Of a stretch of 64,000 nt of DNA, positions 22,170 to 32,833 are shown piece after piece. Each line of letters begins with the position of its first letter. The first letter of the stretch is position 1. Origin of the DNA: Beverwykella pulmonaria (Eukaryota; Ascomycota; Dothideomycetes; Pleosporales; Melanommataceae). The stretch lies in contig BCHH01000009.1 in the NCBI GenBank assembly GCA_001599595.1, forward strand, positions 1,986,503-2,050,502, given 5' to 3'. Under the pieces are notes generated by a model, which saw only the letters and a program-made list of their open reading frames with translations, had not been told where the DNA came from and did not search any database. A program made the translations under genes and the position numbers.

Positions 22170-23266
22170 ATGCCTCATCAAACTTCCCATCACCGCACCA
22201 CTGCCGATTGGAGCGCGCCGCCCGACACCGACGCGGACCTCTCTCCCCCCCCAGCACTCATAGAAAGCATGGCGGCAATGATGCCTAGCTCCTCGACCTC
22301 AAATAATGGCCCATATGACCACGACGCGGTGGAACGGGACCTCATCGACCCCGACGATGGTGCGAGCGGCCAGCACACGCGTCTGCGTCTACTTTGCTAA
22401 CACGCCCCAATAGCCACACTGGACGATCTCGACGATCCCCTCCAGGGAACCTCTGACCGCGCCCCGCTCACAGGCAACATCTCCTCGCGGCCCGGCGGTG
22501 CCAACACGCAGTCGTATCTGACGTCGACCATCCCAGGCGAGGACCGCCGCGCCCCGACCAACACCATCGACGAGACGGTATGGGAGACGCTGTCGCGGGA
22601 TCTGCTCGCCATCTGGGAGAAGATGAAGCAGGTGCTGTACCCCAAGTACCTGCTGGGTGGAATCATGTCGCGCGGCGGAGGGATGGGAGCAGCGGAGCGC
22701 GGCGAGGCTGATGGGTTCGGGAGTGGTGTTCGGGGCATCGCGGGGAGATGGCCGGACGCAGATGTCATACTGCAGGGCGGTATGAGCGAGGGCTTGCGGG
22801 ATTGGGATCTCTGGGGCCCGCTCATCTTCTGTCTCCTGCTGAGTCTCTTCTTGTCGAGGGGCGCCCAGGACTCCCAGAAGGATCTTGTGTTCTCGGGCAT
22901 CTTCGCCATGGTGTGGATAGGGGAGTCGGTCGTCACATTGCAGATCAAGCTGCTCGGGGGAAACATGTGAGTGCATCCATTCACCACCTGCTGGCCTGTG
23001 CTGACCTATTCTTCAGCGCCTTTTTCCAGTCTATTTCCATCATCGGCTACACGCTCTTCCCGCTCGTTATCGCTGCGCTGCTGAGTGCGATCGGTATTCC
23101 GGCGATAGTCAGAATCCCCGTTTACCTCGTGCTCGTGGCTTGGTCGTTGGCGGCAGGCGTGAGCATCATGGGCGGGTCTGGGGTGGTTAGGAATCGCGTT
23201 GGAATTGCAGTATACCCGCTCTTTGTGTTCTACATTGCGCTAGGGTGCATCTGCTTCATCAGTTAG
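22170..23266 (+). CDS. YIP1-family Golgi membrane protein (Yip4/YIPF6-like)
   Basis: Three exons (22170-22359, 22414-22966, 23017-23266) give 330 aa. Residues 1-150 are hydrophilic and acidic, containing [20 protein letters not shown]. The YIP1 domain follows with [20 protein letters not shown] and LYPKY, then five hydrophobic segments from [16 protein letters not shown] to [24 protein letters not shown] and the GYTLFPL segment are the classic YIP1 signatures. Members bind Rab GTPases and act in ER-Golgi traffic. The length of the N-terminal part and the WExL region favour the Yip4/Yip5/YIPF6 branch, which is not certain. An ATG at 22269 could be used instead. Confidence 0.88.
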
Positions 23267-24264
23267 TGCTGGCATCCGCCGGGTTGTAATAGTAGCGGCG
23301 GTATAGCGGCGGAGTGGTTTGTATCATCGTATCATTGGTATGCATCTTATCAATTCTCATCGACCAGATGGGAGCAGGGGTCCGGCGCGAAAGGGCGTTA
23401 GAATTTAGATATCCAACTTCATTCTGCATCTGATGCATTTCTGCGTCTCAGGTCGGAAGGCCTACGCTAAGAATGGAACAGACCAGACAAGCTTTTCTGG
23501 CTTGTGTGTGCCGATGCAGGTGCAGCCGCAGTGTGGTGAATGCTACTGTCCAAATCTATTTGCCCATTTCCCACCCCACCATTGGTTCCGGAGAGCGTCA
23601 TTCGTCTGCGCTCGACGACAACGCATTCGACCACCACGAAGCGCCAACACTCTCCGTCCGCCAGCCATTCACCTCCCAGAACGCGCACCTCTCCTTGTGT
23701 GTCCACGCTACGCGTGAGCCGCCCTTTCTCGCATCTTGAACACACAAGCAAACTGGCGCGGCGAGCGGCGCGGATAAGTAAAGTGCCCGCAGCTAACTAA
23801 CTTCTGCCAACAAAGCGCTTTGACCGACTTCTCCGCCGACTCCACCACGAGAACCGCGATACACCTACATCCGCCTGTCCTCGTCTGCGATCCTCTCTGC
23901 CACAGCAAAGCACTCCGACACCCCCCACCTGCCATCCCTCGCAGCGGCAGCAGGGCTGCGTCGAGCCGGCCTATTACAACTCCGACGCCAGCCTGCTGAG
24001 CCTCGCCGGAGCCCTTCCTTCGCGGGCAACATCCGTCGCTCTTGCCAGCGCTCGCTGTGGTTGTCAGCCTAATCAATTGCTATTCACCACCTCGGGGCTA
24101 TTGATCGCCTACCATAGCGGCAACACCTCCCGAAGCGCGGCCGCCCACACCCTCCGACTCCGCTCCCTACGTACAACTCGAACATCCGCCTGTTGCCCAC
24201 GCCCACCCGGCCCGCACCCACCCTTTCAGACCAAAATTGGGAACACACATCCCACAAAACAATC
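23267..24264. other. Long upstream region of YRB2
   Basis: GC-rich and pyrimidine-rich sequence of nearly 1 kb before the YRB2 start, probably promoter and 5' leader. Overlapping frames on both strands are low-complexity shadows. Confidence 0.45.
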
Positions 24265-26158
24265 ATGGTGCTCTCGCCGGAGCCGCCTGAGTCGCCGCAG
24301 CCTCTCGCTGAAGCCGCGGCCTCTGCAATCGAGCCGCAGGAAACATCCGCCAAGTCAGACCTGCCACCTTCCCCGACCCACAGCGACAAAAGCAGCGAAA
24401 GTGAGGGGAGGCCGGTGCGGGAAAAACTGCAGGAGACTAGGATCGATGCCCAGACTTCCTCCGACCAAGTCCCAAGCTCAGACTTGGCCATGGACGACGC
24501 CCCCAATGGCACCAGCACTGCGAAAACGCAGTCCGGAGACCAGAGCCCCTCAGGGTCGGAGAGCGAGAGGGGCCGCTTGCGCCGTAAACGAAGCCGCGAA
24601 GACTTTGAGGATGATCAAGAAACAGAGAAGCACCCGGAGAAGAAGGAACGCCATGCCCATGCCGAACGCCACGCGCGCAAGAAGTCGCGAGACGTCACGA
24701 GCCCAAAGGACTCTGACGTCGAGGTTATAGTAAAGCCGGCAAAGACCTCAGTCCCCCCAATCCGCGAGCATGATGGAGACGAGGCCATGCTCACCGTCGA
24801 CGAGCCTACGTCATTGCAGAATTCTGCGTCCAAAGCCCCGACCGAATCTGAAACGGGTGCATCTGATAAGGAAGGTGGCGCTGTCATCAGCTCCAAGAAC
24901 AAGCACGCTTGTGATGAGACTGGCAATGCTGATCTAGATGTAGTAGCTGAATCGTCAAAGGATGCTGCTGCTGCCGTGAAGGCGGAAGAGGAGGCTCAGA
25001 CTAAGGTTTGTACTTCAGTCAATCATTGGGTTATTGCGTACTAATCCTTTGAGCAGTTACCCCCTAGTAGTGGCTTCGCCAATACGTCCGCCGCCTCGCC
25101 ATTTGCTACCCTATCACCACCGCCTCAAGCCTCCAAACCCACCGAGAAATCGACCGATGATATTCCGCAGACCTCTACCGATAAATTCAAATCCTCTGGT
25201 TTCAGCACATTTTCAAGTCTCAGTTCTTCTCCCTTTGGCGGCCTTGGAAGCTCTACCTCCAAGTCTCCATTCGCAGCCGCAACTGCCGACACCAAAATTA
25301 CAAGCTTTGCATCAAGTACGAGTACATCGAAGCCCCTGGGAGGCGGATTTGCTTCTCTCGGAAGCAGTTCAAGTCCATCAGCTTTTGGGTCTTTTGCCGC
25401 CCCGGTTGGTAGCAAGTCTGCATTTGGTGGGAGCTTGGGTAGCAGCGCTTTTGGAGGGTTTGGTGGATCGAAACTTGGTCTTCCTTCCTTTGCAACACCT
25501 GGGCAAACGGGCATAACTGGCCTAAGTCAGAAGCCCGCACAGACGTTCGGGACCCAGCAGAAGGACGCTGATTCAGACGGAGAGGCGGGATCCGGAGGGG
25601 AAGACGATGACACAAACGAAGGGAATGAAGAAAAAGACACCGCCTCTAGCTGGAAGCAACAAGAGGGTAAGTGAAAAGCTCTCGTATCATAAAACCTGAC
25701 TGACATCGCTGGGAAAAGTGGAAACAGGCGAAGAAGGCGAGATCACCAAATGGACCGGACGTGCCAAGCTGTATACGATGAGAGGCGAGGGTAACGACAA
25801 GCGGTGGCAAGAGAGTGGTGTTGGAGCCTTGAAATTCAACACGACCGACGATGAGCCCGTAAAGGCGAGATTCGTCCTTCGTGCAGATGGCACGCATCGT
25901 TTGATTCTGAACGCTGCAGTCCTGAAGACTATGAAGTTTGGAGACCCGCAAGGAAAGAACCCAAAGGATAGTGGGAAATTGTTTTTCAACTCTCCCACGG
26001 CTGAGGGCAAGATCGAAATGCATCTTCTAAAGGTAAGTTCCCTACATAGCAGTCAAGGCAGTCGCCCAGCAAAGCATCATACTAACAACATTTAGCTAAA
26101 AGCAGAGAGGGCCGTAGAGCTCTTCAAAGAAGTTGAGGACGTCAAAAACAGCATGTAG
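24265..26158 (+). CDS. YRB2: Ran-binding protein Yrb2/RanBP3-like
   Basis: Four exons (24265-25005, 25057-25666, 25719-26032, 26096-26158) give 575 aa. The N-terminal half is acidic and Ser-rich with basic nuclear-localisation-like clusters (RLRRKRSRED). The centre, about residues 290-420, is rich in FG and GF dipeptides such as SPFGGLGSS and SAFGGFGGSKLG, like nucleoporins. The C-terminal Ran-binding domain has TGEEGEITKWTGRAKLY, the tryptophan of KRWQESGVG, and FVLRADGTHRLILNA. This layout matches yeast Yrb2, a cofactor of Crm1-dependent nuclear export. The start at 24265 has the better context; an in-frame ATG 72 nt upstream exists. Confidence 0.9.
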
Positions 26159-27844
26159 TAATGCGACCAACAGACCTCGGCCACACTATCACCGCATGCG
26201 AATGACTTTTACACCAGGTACTATCAATTGGAACTCTCCGCCTCTAGGGATTGCCGCATCTAGCGTCTTGGTTAGATCGTGTCCTCATTTTCGATTCTTC
26301 TTTTTGGTATCATGTCGATCTTCAGCGTGGCAGTCCGGACTCCCGTCTCCGTCGATTCCTTTCAAACGACAAATTCTTATCAGCATTTCGACACGCCCAT
26401 CCCAAATAGGCACTCTCTTCTCATCTCTTCCTGACGACCGCTACATGACCGCCATGACAGTCTTGCATGGAATTGGCAGGGGGGTGGTGGATAAAATCTG
26501 GTTTTTGGTCTGTGTTGGCATTTTGAGCGCTGAAAGCGAGCATGCATCTCCACCGGCATTGGAGGGAGATACAGTTAGTATACATGTACGAGTTGCATAG
26601 TTGAGGGACGCGAGTTGCAGTCGGATACACAGTGGATAGATGGTGTGTTTGTCTTGTTTGCGTATCTATACCATTACAATGAATGTTTAGCCTACTAAAG
26701 GGCGTCGTGTTTTACAATTTCTGCCTCTAGTAGACCTAGCTGTCCAAGTTGTGCAACGAAGTCGCATCCTTCTAAATATTGTTTTAGGATCGGCGTTGAG
26801 AACCTGCCTTGCTAGGTATCATTATATATCCGTGTGCGCTTTGTGTCCTTTTACTGCACCATTTCCTATTCGCACGCTTAGCTTAGTACTAGTCAACACT
26901 TTATTATTTACTTGTTTCCTCGTTCTCTTTCTCTTTTCCTATGATTACCGTGGTCTATGGATTCGTTTGTAGATTTTGGTTCAACGGTAGATTTAGGTCG
27001 ATGCCGCACCAATGGATCGCGTAACATGTCTTTTGGACCTGCCGTGCACGACTGTCAATCTGATTTCGATTGCACGCTTCTGTTTGAGCGGAGTATTCTG
27101 TCTGGGATCTCTTCGCGCAGCTAGCTTAGAATCTGTATCCGATAAAGTATTAAGCGATTCGGGAGTTAGACGCTCTGGTGGGGTCTGCTTCGTATTCAAT
27201 CGTGACTGCTGGGCCGTACTAATGTGTGTGTACATTGTTCTTTGCAGTGAGCTCGCTGTAAAGCTGATAGATCAGCCTTTTATTACGGCGCAAGATGATC
27301 AGGAGGAGTGGGCGCTGTAAATTTGCAATTGGATACCTTTCTCATAAGATTACTTGTATATACTGTTTCCTGCATGCTCACAGCCTTCCGGTCCATGCAT
27401 GTACCACCAGCGATTTTCAGAAGCTCCTATTTCGAGGTTTAACGTCCAGCATCGACCTCGTCCAGGCCTACCCTACCTTACGCAGATCGTCGGTACAATA
27501 GACGCAGCATGGATTATGGCGAGAAATGTGCGAGATCTAGTTAATGCGCTCAAGATCATAGTTAATCCCGGTACAGTCTGGGATATTCCAGTACAATGTT
27601 ACAAGGTAATTGTTTCAGGTACATGGGATGGCACGAGATTTAGATGTCTAGACCTGAACTTGTGACCGAAAAAGCCCATCCTTACCGGATATGAGGTTTT
27701 TGATGCCAAGCAGGTATTTGTATCTACTTGGCGTGCTTAGGGGCTTAACTGACTCAGGTGCTTATAGGGAGCATGCGGCACGGTTCGAGTAACTTAAAAG
27801 GCACTGATGTCGTCTTTCATGCTTACATTGAAAATTTCTTCGTT
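26159..27844. other. Gene-free intergenic region
   Basis: About 1.7 kb with only short frames; no RNA gene, repeat or domain recognised. Confidence 0.45.
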
Positions 27845-29263
27845 ATGAGACTACCTGCTACTTTTCCCGACGATATTCTTCATATCACATTTTCATATCT
27901 CGAATATGACCTCCAGTCCCTATGCTCCCTGGCCAAAGTATGTCGCCAGTTCTATCAAATAACAAAAAAGTTGATTTTCAGACACGTCGGACTTGAAAGC
28001 CAAGAGAAGCAGTCTCTCCTGCTCAGAAGCTTAGACGAGGACCCAAAACTACGCCTCAGCGTTCACTCATGCGCACCAGTCATAATGGATCGAGAGGGGA
28101 CTATAAAGAATGATAGCCTGCAAAAGGCTCTTGGATATCCCAATCTACGGATTCTACACCTTGCCAAATATGACAGGACCCTAAATTTCTTCGAGATGGT
28201 AACATACAACCATCGCCGCGCCAAAATTGTTGAGGATGAATTCAATTGCCATTTCCTAGACTCGCATTCGTTTGCAGGAATACGCACTATCCAGCTCAGC
28301 AAACGCAGTCCCTTTAATTTCAGCGCTACTGAAATACTGAGGCTTATTCTACTCCCAGGCGTCAAGCATATGATCGCAGAAAGTCTTGATGATTTGAAAG
28401 AACCACGTCTACCTAGCCCATTTAAGACAATGAAATCAGTTGTCACTTCCCTCAACCTCCAAGGAACTAGCTATTGGAACGTGGAGCCCACTACAATTCA
28501 GGCAATCCTCTCATTCTGCCCTTTGCTGCGTCGTCTTCGTTGCCAAATTCCAATGGTCACATCACCCAAAGACCCTGGATTTTCAACCGTGAGCAGACGT
28601 GTATCCCCAATCGAGTTCAATCAAGTTATCGAACCTGTTCGTGCCACACTAAAGGAATTGTCTCTTCTCCAACTCCGTCACAATGTTCCTTACGATGGGT
28701 CTTGCATGGATCTCTCCAACTTTCCTGTCCTAGAGGAGGTTCATATTACTTCATGCTGTTTACTACCTCCTGGGAAGCCTTCCGCAGAGCGGGATGAGCT
28801 ATACAAACTACTACCTCCCCGCTTGAGGCGTTTGCAGGTAAGTGACTACAGCGCAGAGACACATCCAACTCAACAATTGTAAGGAGGCTACTGACACACA
28901 GCCTAGCTCGACTTCCCCAGAGAATCAGGAATTTTCTACCATCACCTCGAAGGCGAACCTTTTAGGAATCAAAATGTCAACGCAGTGCCCCATCCACGCT
29001 ACTCCTGGGTCCTTCAATTTCCATTGCACAAATCCGAAAGCTTCCCAAATCTTCGCGAGGTCAAAATGGAGGATCCGCCAGGAAGCATTGGGTACTGGTA
29101 TTGGCTGAAAGCGCCGTGGATTCCACCTGAGCAGGTTGCTACCACGTTTCGAGAGAGCGATATAGATTTTGAGATTCGAATAAGCTATCCGAGACCTAAC
29201 TCGGAAGAGGAAACCTGGAATGAAAGGGGGTGCAAACCTCGTGGATACTTTCCTTGGTCATGA
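27845..29263 (+). CDS. F-box protein
   Basis: Two exons (27845-28837, 28907-29263; GTAAGT donor, CCTAG acceptor) give 449 aa. The start MRLPATFPDDILHITFSYLE, followed by LCSLAKVCRQFYQITKKLIF, is an N-terminal F-box, which binds Skp1 in SCF ubiquitin ligases. The rest shows irregular leucine-rich segments (NLRILHL, RTIQLSK, LRRLRCQIP, VLEEVHI), as in fungal F-box/LRR-like proteins. Target unknown. The family is highly variable between fungi. The neighbourhood is accessory in character. Confidence 0.8.
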
Positions 29264-29667
29264 TGATGTTTCAGTAGTTGGATGCGTGTTAAATATGACC
29301 TTGAGCATACTACCACGTCTCCATATAGCGCAGAAAGTTGATGATTTTAGCATTTCTACCGCTCCTGATATTGAATTGTACTGCCTCTAACATTGAATAT
29401 GAGAGAGAGGTTCACATATAGTAATGCAAGTCAAATATTCCGTAAGGCCGAAGGTAGGCGGAGGGGAAGGGAGAGAGTAGAGAGAAAAAGGTGAGAAGGT
29501 GCAGGATAAATGACGGCGAATGGAGGGCCTTTTATGGTGGACGTCGAGGCAGATTGCCGGTCTGGACGTAGCAGGGAAAACCACTTTGATATAGTCTATC
29601 AAGGCGCTCCCAAAACACGCCCTGACTGGCCGGCTTTCCCTGCTCGTCTTGCGGCTAATTCGATAAT
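29264..29667. other. Intergenic region between convergent genes
   Basis: Purine-rich tract near 29401-29500 (GAGAGAGAGG, GGAAGGGAGAGAG); otherwise nothing recognised. Confidence 0.45.
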
Positions 29668-30217
29668 TCACAACTCAATCTCAGCCGAGCCCTTCGTCGC
29701 CTTCGTGTCTTCCCATTTCCCAGCCTGCGCTGTGAATATGGTGGCTGTCGCATCCTGTGTATCGAGTCTGATGAATTCCAAATTGTCCATATCCTTCAAG
29801 TCGTAACCACCCTGTCTGCCGATGACCATCTTCCCTTCCTCCACACTCTTATCCAGGACAGCAAAGAAATGAACATTGATGTCCGCTGCATTTTCAGGCT
29901 TTTTTTTGAGCCAATCCGCCAGTTCCTTTCCTGTCTTGCCAATGAATGGCGATTCGTACAAAGAAATTGGTGGCTTTGTGCCTTCTGCAATGGATTCGCC
30001 AGGTACTGATTTGGGTGCGTCTGAGTAGTCATTGAAGGAAGACGGCAACCACAAACAGTTTTCCGAGAACTCCGTTCCTTTAAATGCCTCTTCTAGAGTC
30101 TTATTTAGTTGCTATAGTAAAGCATTAGTACTTTTCGATTCAATGCTGCAGTCCACTCACGTCAGGGGACACTTCCACCAGAACGAACAGCGCAAAAGGG
30201 GGCTTCATGAACGGCAT
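29668..30217 (-). CDS. Conserved-looking hypothetical protein
   Basis: Two exons (30217-30161, 30111-29668; 49-bp intron with GTGAGT and CTATAG) give 166 aa. The protein begins MPFMKPPFALFVLVEVSPD, contains FSENCLWLPSSFNDYSD, LYESPFIGKTGKELADWLKK and DINVHFFAVLDKSVEEGKMV, and has no signal peptide or membrane segment. I do not recognise a named domain with confidence. The clean junction, balanced composition and regular alternation of hydrophobic residues in the second half support a real cytosolic protein. Confidence 0.7.
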
Positions 30218-31021
30218 ATCTGATTTCAAGGGCGGCTATTACCTAGGAGATACTCTATTCTTGGGAACACATAATTATTTTCGTGACAAGCAATCGCCCC
30301 GCATTCAATTCTCCCCTCAATCACCATGACGTCACTGCTTTGCGGCGAGTGAACTGGGGCTTCGTGCTCTCGCGCGATAGACCTACGGGACGGAGAAAGC
30401 TGTAAAGGAGGAACTACTCGGTCTCCACCAGCGCCAAGCTTTACGATGTGGCTTCTTAGTATCCTGATACTGTTCTTATCTTCTCTTCTCGTAAGGGGGA
30501 TTTTGATTGAAGATATTGTAGTGGAGTGTAATTATTATTGATACAAGGAGTAGCAGAGCGTCGTTACATACACGGATAGTACTAGAAGTGTTACGCTTTG
30601 CCATACGCCCATGTAATCTGCGCGCCACTTAGAAGGGCTGGAAACCGATCCCATAATGGAACCACAACCCCATCTACATCTTCAAGTCAGCCATCCTGTC
30701 AGATGCGGCGTGAATTACAGTCATTCTAATTACAATTCGTCCAAGAGATATTCCTTTAGCTACTAGAATTCGGATGTCTCATTTAATTTTGGGGCAGTAC
30801 GCGAAGAGCAATCCAACTAACGCCCGTAGGATGCGGTACGGCAACGTTCAACGTCAATCTGTCATTCTCCATGCTCAATTGCTACAATTTCTTATCGTAA
30901 GACCGACCCCTTATGATACACTCTACGCCCTGCGGGCTACGAGGCATAAAAGTAAGGCTGTCTGCTCAAACCCTGGGTCGATTCGAATCTGCAACTTCCC
31001 CTTCTACTCTTTCTTTTCAAG
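30218..31021. other. Gene-free intergenic region
   Basis: No gene recognised; presumably carries the promoters of the flanking divergent genes. Confidence 0.45.
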
Positions 31022-31734
31022 ATGCCTCAAGGCAACATGTTTCTCGTCTCAATATTACTTACCCTTGGTTACGTCAGTGCCTTGAGCAAGACCATAGAGG
31101 TGCGGTCTCATGCACGCGACCTCCAAAAGCGCGCAGAGGTAGACTGTGGAACATGGGTTATGCAATGTGGCGGTGTCAGAGGTGGAGATGGAACGGGGAT
31201 TGAAGAACTTTGCAATAAGTATGTTATGTTTACTGCTGTTCCCATCTAGGCCCTTAACTAATATTACAAGCGCCTGTTTCTTTCAAAAGTACTTATACAA
31301 TGGTGATGGACCGTATGTTGGGACGTATAATACGGGTGTTGACAATATTCACAATCGTGAACATTCTGGTTGCGAGATTCGTGGAAGTTCCGTTTGCAAA
31401 TTGATGCCGTTCAGCCAGAAGTAAGTTGATTCTCTCATCCTATCCCGAATCATGTTAATGTCATGCATAGAATGTTGGATGGATTCAATTGTGAGTCTTA
31501 GGTTTAGAAAGACTCTGGCTGTGTTACTAAGCTGTGAAAGTGAACGATCCGACCTGCGAGGAGTTTCCTATGGCGGATTGGTCACAACCCGATTTTGTGA
31601 ATGGCAACGGCCAGCCGCGAAACGCCCTGCGGTGTGTAGAGCGTAACATAAATTCAGGTATGGGCTTTTGATCGTCTTGGTATCAAATAGAATTGACAAT
31701 AGCTTTAGTGACCTTCTTTAATAACACTACTTAA
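31022..31734 (+). CDS. Secreted NucA/NucB-type deoxyribonuclease
   Basis: Five exons (31022-31218, 31271-31420, 31471-31490, 31541-31657, 31703-31734) give 171 aa. A signal peptide (MFLVSILLTLGYVSA) is followed by a dibasic KR site near residue 38. The mature part has even cysteines (VDCGTWVMQCGG, CNNACFFQKYLYNG, SGCEIRG, VCKLMPF), then TCEEFPMADW and NALRCVERNINSGALVTFF. The CDEFPFAS-like motif and the final C-V-x-x-x-x-N-x-x-x-G segment are those of the NucA/NucB DNase domain, with Glu replacing the usual first Asp. One exon is only 20 nt, and the intron after it has a perfect TACTAA-type branch site. The protein stops where an AT-rich tract begins, so the C-terminus may be shortened. Activity is inferred. 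Confidence 0.65.
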
Positions 31735-31853
31735 GTAGTAGCTTACACATCCTTTAAATTTAGCGTATTAGTAATAGCTATAGTTATAATACCTTTAATA
31801 ACCTTTTAATTGGCTGTAGCTAATTCTAAATATTTATAATCCCTCGCATAACT
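31735..31853. repeat. AT-rich, TpA-rich tract resembling RIP product
   Basis: Dense in TA dinucleotides (TTAGTAATAGCTATAGTTAT and similar), unlike the surrounding DNA. It joins the nuclease gene to the broken WD40 gene. TpA excess is the expected outcome of RIP on a repeat. Confidence 0.55.
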
Positions 31854-32380
31854 TCATCGTAGTCTGAGCAATATAACACGACCAGACGGACATACTAAGC
31901 AGACCATGTCCTTGCGCACCGCTATTCTGCTTGTCCGATACTCAAACGGAAGCCACAAAGAGCACTGGCCGTGACGCAGTATCCACTCGCTCTTCACGGT
32001 AGTGTAGGATGGCTGTTCCTCCAACTGAACAGGTGAAGCTGCGACCAGAGACTGAGGCAAAGGAATATCGCCTTGATCGTTGTGGAGTGTCCGGCTATCA
32101 GGCGAGAAATCAATGCAGTGGGTGACCGGAAATTGGCCCTCCAGTACGCTGCGACACCTCCCCGTTGCCGTCTCCCACACCCGCACTGTCCTGTCCCAAG
32201 ATGCTGAGGCGACCAGCTGCCCGTCTGGCGAGAACACCACCGCGATGACATATTCTGAATGACCCTCCAGCACGCTGCGCAATCTCCCCGTTGCCGTCTC
32301 CACACCCGCACTGTCCTGTCGTCAGGTACTAAAGCGGCCAGCTGCCCGTCTAGCGAGAACACCGCGCTTACCTTCTGCGA
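31854..32380 (-). pseudogene. C-terminal WD40 tail of an NLR-type protein, frameshifted
   Basis: Two frames carry consecutive WD40 blades. The first reads [20 protein letters not shown] followed by RVW; the second continues [40 protein letters not shown] and a divergent last repeat ending [12 protein letters not shown]. The switch is explained by one missing G after RVW: GTGTGGAGACGG here against GTGTGGGAGACGG in the next blade. Near-identical tandem blades with [14 protein letters not shown] are typical of fungal NACHT-WD40 (HET-E/HET-D-like) proteins. No NACHT or HET part remains upstream. It is a relic of a self/non-self recognition gene. Confidence 0.75.
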
Positions 32381-32833
32381 GGAAGATCGCTTTTAGTGAG
32401 AAGTTAGTTTTGGTGGCCTGTGTCTTCTTCGTACTGTACAGCCAATGGATGCCAAGAATTGCCAAACGTGCAAGCTTTTTAGCGACTGTCAAGGGCAACG
32501 CGGGAACCCCGCCGAATCAGTATTACTGAGTGACATAACACATTGAAAACGTTGGTGACGTCCTTGAGTAGTCTATCATTCGTCAACCTCCGAACTATTG
32601 AAATTCTGCAGGCTTCAGCCTTCAGGTACGAAGTGCATCTCGCTACGAAAGCACGTGGGCACGCCTGTAGAAGGGAACACGGCATCAACCCACGTTTGAA
32701 GAGTTAAATAACGTGCGGTGCACTCCCTAAATATCTTATGAGTATCTCTCCAGCTTCGAATTCCAGAGGCTAACCTCGTTTACCGATCCAACTTATACCT
32801 CTCTCAGGCCATCAGACAGTCGCCGTGTTGGAG
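32381..32833. other. Gene-free region
   Basis: No reading frame of note. It probably contains remaining debris of the WD40 gene and the promoter of the phosphodiesterase-like gene. Confidence 0.4.

Noticed and set aside
23708..24076. 122-aa minus-strand frame before YRB2
   Set aside because: GC-rich shadow of the YRB2 leader region with no domain.
27354..27665. 103-aa plus-strand frame upstream of the F-box gene
   Set aside because: Resembles no family and has no splice connection to the F-box start at 27845.
30976..30996. GGTCGATTCGAATCT, reminiscent of a tRNA T-arm
   Set aside because: No anticodon arm, acceptor stem or D-arm can be built around it.
32479..32688. 69-aa minus-strand frame next to the WD40 relic
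   Set aside because: No link to NACHT or WD40 motifs; treated as intergenic debris.
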